A stretch of DNA of 50,453 bases, taken from Planctomycetaceae bacterium (GTDB taxonomy: Bacteria > Planctomycetota > Planctomycetia > Planctomycetales > Planctomycetaceae). This document shows, in pieces, positions 44,605-50,453 of the stretch. A program made the translations under genes and the position numbers. The stretch covers positions 1 to 50,453 of the forward strand of contig JABISG010000036.1 of NCBI GenBank assembly GCA_018699955.1, in the 5' to 3' direction. Under the pieces are notes generated by a model. The model did not search any database and was not told where the DNA came from. It saw only the letters and a program-made list of their open reading frames with translations. Within the stretch, counting starts at the first letter, position 1, and each line of letters begins with the position of its first letter.

Positions 44605-44991
44605 ATGCCACGTATTCAGGGTGTTGACGTTCCCAACCCAAAGCCGACTTATGTCGCTTTGACCTATCTATTTGGGATTGGACGCACGCAGTCGATTGGA
44701 ATTTGTTTCGCGTTGGGAATCGATCCGCAACGGAAGGCAAAAGAGCTGACCGAAGACGAGATTGCGCGGATCAACAATCACCTTGAAAACGAACATATGA
44801 TCGAAGGTGCTCTGCGTCGCCATGTGCAGCAGAACATCGCGCGGTTGCGCGACGTGCATACGTATCGCGGATTGCGTCATCGTCGCGGGCTACCTGTGCG
44901 TGGGCAAAGAACGCGTACAAACGCACGGACACGGAAGGGTGCGAAGAAGACAGTCGCCGGCAAGAAGGGCGTGAAGGACATGCGGCACTAA
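44605..44991 (+). CDS. rpsM: Ribosomal protein S13
   Basis: 128 aa, standard. S13 in the 30S head contacts P-site tRNA and L5. MPRIQGVDVPNPKPTYVALTYLFGIGRTQS, HVQQNIARLRDVHTYRGLRHRRGLPVRGQRTRTNARTRKG are diagnostic. It lies 74 bp after rpmJ. The start has CCAGAGAG upstream. Confidence 0.98.
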   Translation: MPRIQGVDVPNPKPTYVALTYLFGIGRTQSIGICFALGIDPQRKAKELTEDEIARINNHLENEHMIEGALRRHVQQNIARLRDVHTYRGLRHRRGLPVRGQRTRTNARTRKGAKKTVAGKKGVKDMRH

Positions 44992-45105
44992 GTGCGGTGT
45001 GTCGTTTTTGTGGCATGTGTGGTTTTTGAACATGTGTGGTTTTTAAAAGTGGCGTGTCCCGCGTGACAGCATGCGGGTACTAAAAAATCGACAGGAGAAG
45101 CGGAC

Positions 45106-45486
45106 GTGGCGAAATCGAAGCGGCGTAAGGTTCGGCGAAATGTGAGTCGTGCCATTGCGCACGTTAAGGCCACTTTTAATAACACAACCATCACCATTAC
45201 CGATCCCAATGGTGAGGTGCTGTGTTGGGCGACGGCCGGGACCGTTGGCTTTAAGGGAAGCCGCAAGAGTACCCCATTCGCTGCACAACGTGCGGCGGAA
45301 ACGTGTGCCGAACGGGCTGCAAAATTTGGCGTGCGAGAAATGGAGATTCGCGTTAAGGGACCGGGGTCAGGTCGCGAAAGCGCCATTACCGGTTTGCAGA
45401 ACGCTGGCATTTCGATTAAGGCGATCGAAGATGTGACACCGCTTCCGCACAATGGTTGCCGTCCTCCCAAGAAACGGCGAGTGTGA
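45106..45486 (+). CDS. rpsK: Ribosomal protein S11
   Basis: 126 aa with a GTG start preceded by AGGAGAAG. S11 lies at the 30S platform near the mRNA exit. [52 protein letters not shown] and the C-terminal [16 protein letters not shown] are typical. The next gene is rpoA, 237 bp away; the rpsD gene usually found between them is absent. Confidence 0.98.
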   Translation: MAKSKRRKVRRNVSRAIAHVKATFNNTTITITDPNGEVLCWATAGTVGFKGSRKSTPFAAQRAAETCAERAAKFGVREMEIRVKGPGSGRESAITGLQNAGISIKAIEDVTPLPHNGCRPPKKRRV

Positions 45487-45636
45487 CAGATATTATCGCG
45501 TCGGCGTCTATCTGGGCGCAGATGTTTCAACGGGCTTGGTGTGGTCGGCATGGAAGCTTTTGCTTTTCGATCACCAACAAACCAAGCCGAAATGATTGGC
45601 CTGTTTTAGGTTGTTACCTTCTCAGGTGTTGATCGA

Positions 45637-45672
45637 ACAATTTTCACAGATCCGACAATTTTCACAGATCCG
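45637..45672. repeat. Exact 18-bp tandem duplication before rpoA
   Basis: ACAATTTTCACAGATCCG occurs twice, head to tail, with no gap. It lies 52 bases before the rpoA start in the leader. It is AT-richer than its neighbours and could be two adjacent binding sites or a recent slippage duplication. Confidence 0.9.
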
Positions 45673-45723
45673 GTAGCCGAGCATCATCTCGCACCGGGGG
45701 GCAGACAGGACCGGAGACAACAC

Positions 45724-46743
45724 ATGCGTATCCGATGGCGTGGTTTGGAACTTCCCAGCCGAGTGGCTCTTGAAACGGAAACGGCAACGCCGACCTACGG
45801 CGCCTTTGTCGCCGAACCATTTGAGCGCGGCTTTGGTGCGACGATTGGCAATAGCCTGCGTCGCATCCTGCTTTCCAGTCTTGAGGGAAGCGCCGTTTCC
45901 CGCGTGAAAATTCAGGGCGTGCAGCACGAATTTGCGACCATTCCCGGCGTCGTCGAAGACGTGGTTGATATCTGCCTCAACCTGAAATCATTGATCATCA
46001 AGAATCACAGTTCGTCGGAACGCACGTTGCGAATCGAACGGCATGAACGTGGCGTCGTCACCGGTGCCGATGTCATCACTGACGACAAATGTGAGATCGT
46101 CAACAAAGACCTGCTGATCGCAACCATGACCGATGATGTTCCGCTCAACATTGAGCTGACCGTTAAGAATGGTCGCGGATACGTTCCGGCTTCCGAACAG
46201 CAGGATGAGTTCGGCGGGCAAGAGCAGGATGTGATTCCTCTCGATGCCACATTCACCCCCGTCGTTCGCGTGCGATACAAGAACGAAGACACGCGGGTTG
46301 GCCAGCGAACCAACTACGACAAGTTGACCATGGAGATCTGGACCGACGGCACGATCACGCCGGAAATGGCGTTGGTCGAAGCGGCCAAGATTATGCGGAA
46401 GCATCTCAATCCGTTTATCACGTATCGTGAACCGGGTCCGGAGCTTCCCCCCGATGGCGGCTTGAAGGGCATGGCCGATGCCACCGGTTACTCGCCTCTC
46501 GATTTGGAGTTGGAAGAAAAACTCAATCAGAGTCTGGCCGAACTCAACCTTTCGGTTCGTGCAACCAACTGCCTCGAATCGGAAGGCATCAACACGGTTC
46601 GCGACCTGGTCAGCCGTGCCGAAGATCAATTGCTGCAGGTCCGCAACTTCGGCGAAACCACGCTGCATGAAGTTCGCGAACGGCTCGATGTGATCGGCTT
46701 GCGGCTCGGCATGAAGGTGCCGGAATCGACGATAACGGGTTAA
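45724..46743 (+). CDS. rpoA: RNA polymerase alpha subunit
   Basis: 339 aa, usual length. Alpha assembles the polymerase core and contacts activators and UP elements. The N-terminal domain is clear ([50 protein letters not shown]), and the C-terminal domain holds the helix-hairpin-helix region ([44 protein letters not shown]). The 237-bp leader contains an exact 18-bp tandem duplication. rplQ follows after 98 bp. Confidence 0.99.
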   Translation: MRIRWRGLELPSRVALETETATPTYGAFVAEPFERGFGATIGNSLRRILLSSLEGSAVSRVKIQGVQHEFATIPGVVEDVVDICLNLKSLIIKNHSSSERTLRIERHERGVVTGADVITDDKCEIVNKDLLIATMTDDVPLNIELTVKNGRGYVPASEQQDEFGGQEQDVIPLDATFTPVVRVRYKNEDTRVGQRTNYDKLTMEIWTDGTITPEMALVEAAKIMRKHLNPFITYREPGPELPPDGGLKGMADATGYSPLDLELEEKLNQSLAELNLSVRATNCLESEGINTVRDLVSRAEDQLLQVRNFGETTLHEVRERLDVIGLRLGMKVPESTITG

Positions 46744-46841
46744 CAGGTGGCTTGCCTCGGTTGGCTGATTGGCTGCCAAGTTATCCAATGGCATAACAAG
46801 TTCTTAGTTCAGTGCGTTTTATCTGAAGATCGTGAACTCCC

Positions 46842-47552
46842 ATGAGACACCGCATGCGTGGCCGCAAGCTCGGCCGCAATTCATCGCACCGTAAGGCCAT
46901 GTTCCGCAACATGGCATGCAGCCTGATTCGCTCCGTCCGCGTGGATGAAGACGACGATCAACGGCCCAAGGTGCCAGGGCGAATTGTGACGACGCTGGCC
47001 AAGGCCAAAGAGTTGCGTCCCATCGTTGAGAAACTCGTGACGTTGGCTCGTAAGGCGGCTCCACACGAAGAGCGTGCCAAAGAGTTCGCTACCTCGGCTG
47101 AAAGAAATAGTGCCGAGTGGAAAAGTTGGCGCGAGTCGGAACAATGGAACAAATGGAATCAGGCAATTGCCCCGGCCGTTACCATCCGTCGCCGTGTGTT
47201 TGCCAAATTGCGAGACAATCAGGCCGTCGATATTCTGTTCGACGAATTGGCCGAGCGGTTTGAAGATCGTCCCGGTGGTTACACCCGCGTTATTCGTCTG
47301 GCGACTGTGCGATTGGGCGACGCCGGAAAGCAGGCACTGGTTGAGTTTGTCGGCGAGCGAGATCGCGTCCGCAGCAAACGGAGTGCCCCCGTCGTAACCG
47401 ACGAAGAGCAGACACAGGATGCCCCGGCGGCTGAAGAGTCCGAAACGACTGAATCGGAAACGGCCGAGGCGGGCGACACTTCGGCAGAAGCAGGCGAAGC
47501 ATCAGCTGAATCGTCAGAAGCTGCCGGTGAAAGCGAAGAGAAGAGCGAATAG
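46842..47552 (+). CDS. rplQ: Ribosomal protein L17, enlarged
   Basis: 236 aa against about 120-130 for most bacteria. The conserved body is split: [24 protein letters not shown] and [23 protein letters not shown], then [38 protein letters not shown]. Between these parts is an insertion of about 42 residues (72-113), Glu- and Trp-rich ([17 protein letters not shown]), and a smaller acidic insertion (34-42). From about 181 a Glu/Ser/Ala tail of some 55 residues follows. L17 lies near the tunnel exit, so both extensions could reach the exit surface. It ends the alpha-type group. Confidence 0.96.
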   Translation: MRHRMRGRKLGRNSSHRKAMFRNMACSLIRSVRVDEDDDQRPKVPGRIVTTLAKAKELRPIVEKLVTLARKAAPHEERAKEFATSAERNSAEWKSWRESEQWNKWNQAIAPAVTIRRRVFAKLRDNQAVDILFDELAERFEDRPGGYTRVIRLATVRLGDAGKQALVEFVGERDRVRSKRSAPVVTDEEQTQDAPAAEESETTESETAEAGDTSAEAGEASAESSEAAGESEEKSE

Positions 47553-47602
47553 CGGCGTTTGACCGACCGCACGATACGGCTGTTGCAGAAAGGATTCGCA
47601 AC

Positions 47603-48226
47603 ATGTCTCACGTTGGTCCGTTGGAATCGGGTGGCCCGTTTGACTTCAGTTGGGCGATGCGCCGTCTGTGCGAAGACGTTTGCGCACGGCTGGAACCGTT
47701 TCGCCACATCCGTATGAACGAAGTCGCCGTCACGTTTGCGCAAGCCCGTCGCCGCGTTCCCCACGGTCTGCAGGCCAAGCTGACTCCCATGCGGTTCGAG
47801 AACGGGCAGCTCACCACCACCCGCGGCAGGCGTCAGTGGACCGTCCAACGGCTTTACACCGGCGATGGCGAATCCCGCCGCGAATTGCTCTACATTCTCA
47901 CATTCTATCTGCCGCGATTTCTCGACCACGATCTGCGCGAGAAACTCATCACCGTGCTGCACGAGCTGTATCACATCAGCCCGTTGTTCGACGGCGACAT
48001 CCGCCGCATGGGCGGACGCTACCACGTCCACTCACACAGCCAGAAAGAATACGACCGCCTGATGGAAGTATTCGTCGATCAGTACCTGGCAATGCGCCCG
48101 CCTGCCGCTGTCTACGGGTTCCTACGGAAGAACTTCCGTCGGCTCAACACCGAACACGGCGGAGTCGTCGGCGTGAAAGTTCCCATTCCCAAGCTCATCG
48201 AAGTGCCAGGTTCTCAATCGGCATGA
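47603..48226 (+). CDS. Putative zinc metallopeptidase-like protein (HELYH motif)
   Basis: 207 aa, no signal peptide or membrane helix. HELYH (120-124) fits the HExxH zinc motif, preceded by a helix-like stretch (REKLITVL). Further histidines follow in YHVHSHSQKEYDRL (140-153), possible third ligands. The pattern recalls the small putative metallopeptidases also found in phages. The substrate is unknown. It starts 50 bp after rplQ on the same strand, so it could be co-transcribed with the alpha-type operon. Confidence 0.75.
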   Translation: MSHVGPLESGGPFDFSWAMRRLCEDVCARLEPFRHIRMNEVAVTFAQARRRVPHGLQAKLTPMRFENGQLTTTRGRRQWTVQRLYTGDGESRRELLYILTFYLPRFLDHDLREKLITVLHELYHISPLFDGDIRRMGGRYHVHSHSQKEYDRLMEVFVDQYLAMRPPAAVYGFLRKNFRRLNTEHGGVVGVKVPIPKLIEVPGSQSA

Positions 48227-48287
48227 TCGCCCCCACAAAGCCCACGGGCCGCGGCTCGAAGCGGGTGCGCCTTGTGTTGTTTGGGAG

Positions 48288-48665
48288 TCAATCACCGGCT
48301 GGCACATTCCGCGGCAGTGGAACCATTTGCTTGCGCGGACGCTCTGATGGCTTGCACCACCACCTTACTACATGTGTCTTCGTTACTGCCCCGATTACCA
48401 CGGACTCACCTCTGGCGGCCGCCTCAACAACAGCGGCAGACAAGTACCACTCTGCGAGCCCAACGGACGGAAATTCAACTGCGATGAATTGAGGCCCAAC
48501 TAACCCACCCATCCCAATTTCTGTTCGCGTGCTTAGCGAGAAGTACCCTATGCAGTACGCAGCGAAAACGACCAGTGGCACAGCAGTCGCACTCCACCGG
48601 ATGATTGTTCGGTGATTGGAGCGGGGTAAGGCTTTAGTTTCACTTTCACCGTCCGGATCGATCAT
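48288..48665 (-). CDS. Small membrane-anchored protein of unknown function
   Basis: 125 aa. One hydrophobic segment (about 26-43, AVPLVVFAAYCIGYFSL) follows a short charged N-terminus; the rest (about 80 residues) should be outside the membrane. FPSVGLAEWYLSAAVVEA recalls a short pattern in small anchored planctomycete proteins, from memory only. No motif indicates a function. It ends 61 bp from the convergent metallopeptidase-like gene and starts before the 3' end of the esterase gene on the same strand. Confidence 0.55.
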   Translation of the reverse strand: MIDPDGESETKALPRSNHRTIIRWSATAVPLVVFAAYCIGYFSLSTRTEIGMGGLVGPQFIAVEFPSVGLAEWYLSAAVVEAAARGESVVIGAVTKTHVVRWWCKPSERPRKQMVPLPRNVPAGD

Positions 48666-48750
48666 TGCTATCGTTCCAGGTCTCCGGCTTCACTATCTGA
48701 AAACATCGGCGCAGGAAGTAACAAGAGCGGTCAAACCGACAACAACCCCA

Positions 48751-49995
48751 TCACTTCTTCCGCAGATGCCGGTCGGCGAAGTTGAGGTACTGTCCCCAAT
48801 CAAAATCGGTCACGTCGTGCTTGCCGGACCGCATGTGGTAGCCGATTTGGCCTTGGACCGGTTCGTTGACGGCGGGCATTGTTTTCGCGGGCAGTCCTTC
48901 GGTTCCCAACAGCCGGTAAACCGGATCGGCTCCTTTGGCCGAAAGGAACTCGCCGTGCGGGTCGGCCCAGCGGTCTCCCTCGGCACTCGCCACATACACG
49001 GGCCGTGGAGCCATGAGCGAAATCAGCATGTGCTGGTCGAAGGGCAATTCCGATTCCTTGCCGTTGTAGCGTTTGAAGTTGCCGCAGAACCAGTGCGGAA
49101 ACGACGTGTTGATTCGCTTGACGGTCTCGCCGAATGCGCGACGGCTGAGGGCCGCGCCGCCGCAACCGGAATCGTTAGAGATGACCATCGCGAATCGTTC
49201 ATCGCTGGCGCCGGCCCACAGCGAAGTTTTTCCCAATCGTGAATGTCCCATCACCGCCACCCGCTTGGGGTCGATGCCGGTCGTCGGTGTGGCCTCCAAA
49301 TAGTCCAGCACGCGGCTTAGTCCCCATGCCCAGGCGGCAATCGATCCCCATTCATTCGGCTTGGGTTGTCCGAAGTGACTGTAGACGCCGTTGCGAAACC
49401 CATCGTCAAAGTCGGGATCGATGTGGCCGTAATATACCGTGATCAATCCGTAGCCGCGATCGATGATTTTCTCGACGGCCCAGCGGCTGGAACTTTTGCC
49501 GCGTTGGCTGTCATCGGATCTGTTGTCCTTGCCGCCACGTACCCATCCTTCGGGCAACACGATGCGGGAGTCGGCCAACACGGTGTGATTTCCGCCGAAG
49601 TTACATCCCAGAAACGTCGGCACCGGCCCCTTCGATTTGGCCGGAACAAAAACCAGCAGTTGCACATCGGCACCGGGCAGATGCAGCACCGGTTGCGTCA
49701 TCTTCGCCTTCCCGTCCAAGACGAGATGCTCGGCAGCACTGGCAGAAACTCGTAACTTCGATGCATCGAATTCTGGCGCCATGCCAAACATCTGCTGTTG
49801 GAACAGGCTGAGAATCTCCTGCCGCCGCTTCTTCCAATCGGCCGAAGTCTTCACCCCTTTCAGTGGGTCTGGCAGCCTATATTGGGGGACTTTGCTTTCG
49901 TCGTAGTTGAATCCGTCCGGTTGCGCGGAGGCCTCTCGTGAGACGGCGAAAGAGAGAATGGCCAGAATCAGGACGAGCTGAAGACGGTTTTTCAT
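48751..49995 (-). CDS. Secreted CE15-type (glucuronoyl) esterase/acetyl xylan esterase-like hydrolase
   Basis: 414 aa from MKNRLQLVLILAILSFAVSR, a clear signal peptide ending at ASA near residue 24. The open frame extends to 50403, but that part has no coding character. The fold is alpha/beta hydrolase: nucleophile S252 in MGHSRLGK, then NDSGCGGAALSRR, MAPRPVYVASAEGDRWADPHGEF and H393 in GKHDVTDFDW. These are the marks of carbohydrate esterase family 15, whose members cut ester links between lignin and glucuronoxylan or related uronic esters. The exact substrate cannot be told. It acts outside the cytoplasm. Confidence 0.88.
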   Translation of the reverse strand: MKNRLQLVLILAILSFAVSREASAQPDGFNYDESKVPQYRLPDPLKGVKTSADWKKRRQEILSLFQQQMFGMAPEFDASKLRVSASAAEHLVLDGKAKMTQPVLHLPGADVQLLVFVPAKSKGPVPTFLGCNFGGNHTVLADSRIVLPEGWVRGGKDNRSDDSQRGKSSSRWAVEKIIDRGYGLITVYYGHIDPDFDDGFRNGVYSHFGQPKPNEWGSIAAWAWGLSRVLDYLEATPTTGIDPKRVAVMGHSRLGKTSLWAGASDERFAMVISNDSGCGGAALSRRAFGETVKRINTSFPHWFCGNFKRYNGKESELPFDQHMLISLMAPRPVYVASAEGDRWADPHGEFLSAKGADPVYRLLGTEGLPAKTMPAVNEPVQGQIGYHMRSGKHDVTDFDWGQYLNFADRHLRKK

Positions 49996-50229
49996 GGCGG
50001 TTTTCTCGGCTGGGACAGCATGGATGTAACACCGTTTCATGCTAACCGCTCGCCGCGACAGCTTCAATCCGCTGCGCGAGGTTCGAGATTCGCAGCGGGC
50101 GGGTCCGTATTTCCTTGACGCCTTCCGGCTACCGTGTTTACGATGAACAGTGTGCTGCAGGATGTGGCGGTGTGATGCGGTGGTACTTCCGCCGTGATTC
50201 GACGCGGACTCTAAACCGAGGACGAGACA

Positions 50230-50453
50230 ATGAACACCACACGGACAAAGTGCTTGCTTTGCAGCGTAGGATTGCTCGCGGGAATGTTGGCAATACCGAC
50301 GGCGGAAGTTACGTATTCGTTCGCCGAATCCATACTTGTCAGGTCGTGTAGTCTTGGGTGCTGGTACTTCGCACTCTTGGGAGACACGATATGGGACGGC
50401 CACCGAGTGACCTCGACGACTATCTGGAGTGGCAGGAACGGCTTGAGAATTAC
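50230..50453 (+). pseudogene. Signal-peptide-like ORF start, probably truncated
   Basis: From an ATG with GAGGACGAGAC upstream the frame reads MNTTRTKCLLCSVGLLAGML, a lysine/arginine start followed by a hydrophobic stretch like a signal peptide. It remains open to the window end, but after about 40 residues the sequence loses coding character (Trp- and Cys-rich) and overlaps another frame starting at 50391. It may be a secreted-protein gene broken by insertion of a mobile element. Only the first 120 bases are persuasive. Confidence 0.35.
50391..50453 (+). CDS. Partial CDS, possibly a transposase-associated protein
   Basis: Only the first 21 codons are in the window (MGRPPSDLDDYLEWQERLEN and one more). 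GGGAG lies 8 bases before the ATG. The start resembles the N-terminus of small insertion-sequence proteins (MxRPxS...W..RL) known to me from planctomycetes; this is from memory only. The gene runs off the window end. Confidence 0.45.
   Translation, partial: MGRPPSDLDDYLEWQERLENY

Overview
The window is chromosomal DNA of moderate-to-high GC that looks planctomycetal. Signs of this are a very large Ser/Thr kinase fused to leucine-rich repeats, an unusual sigma factor with extra helix-turn-helix motifs, an EF-Tu with a non-standard switch I, several enlarged ribosomal and secretion proteins, and many genes without a clear Shine-Dalgarno. This assignment is inferred from protein character; no database search was run.

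Layout. (i) 1-10.5 kb is an accessory flank. It holds a minus-strand zinc-ribbon/TerB membrane protein, a secreted protein, the kinase-LRR giant, a minus-strand membrane protein with a PHD/RING-like C4HC3 zinc site and a possible TIR-like domain, and a small four-helix CopD-like membrane protein. (ii) 10.5-12.2 kb is a sigma-70-type factor ending in a strong terminator. (iii) 12.5-47.6 kb is one continuous plus-strand cluster for transcription, translation and secretion: tRNA-Thr(TGT)-Tyr(GTA)-Gly(TCC)-Thr(GGT)-tuf-rpmG-tRNA-Trp(CCA)-secE-nusG-rplKAJL-rpoBC-rpsLG-fusA-rpsJ-rplCDWB-rpsS-rplV-rpsC-rplP-rpmC-rpsQ-rplNXE-rpsNH-rplFR-rpsE-rplO-secY-map-rpmJ-rpsMK-rpoA-rplQ. Promoter-like sequences lie before the tRNAs (12474), rpsL (weaker, 28107), rpsJ (31759) and rpmJ (44353), so several transcription units probably run end to end. 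(iv) 47.6 kb to the end is a second flank: an HELYH metallopeptidase-like protein, a small anchored protein, a secreted CE15-type esterase, and at the right edge a broken-looking secreted ORF and a possible transposase-type start.

The core cluster supplies RNA polymerase core (alpha, beta, beta'), NusG, two elongation factors, most ribosomal proteins of the classical str/S10/spc/alpha operons, the SecYE translocon and methionine aminopeptidase. Members missing from their usual places are rpmD (L30), adk, infA and rpsD. No CRISPR array, prophage or complete insertion sequence was seen.

The most interesting points are the EF-Tu switch I (KTVTI where RGITI is near-universal), the sigma factor that seems to lack domain 3 and carries three HTH-like segments, the eukaryote-looking C4HC3 zinc site in a bacterial membrane protein, expanded L17 and SecE, the altered L2 loop, the natural Arg at S12 position 88, and a 17-bp hairpin in the rplK leader.
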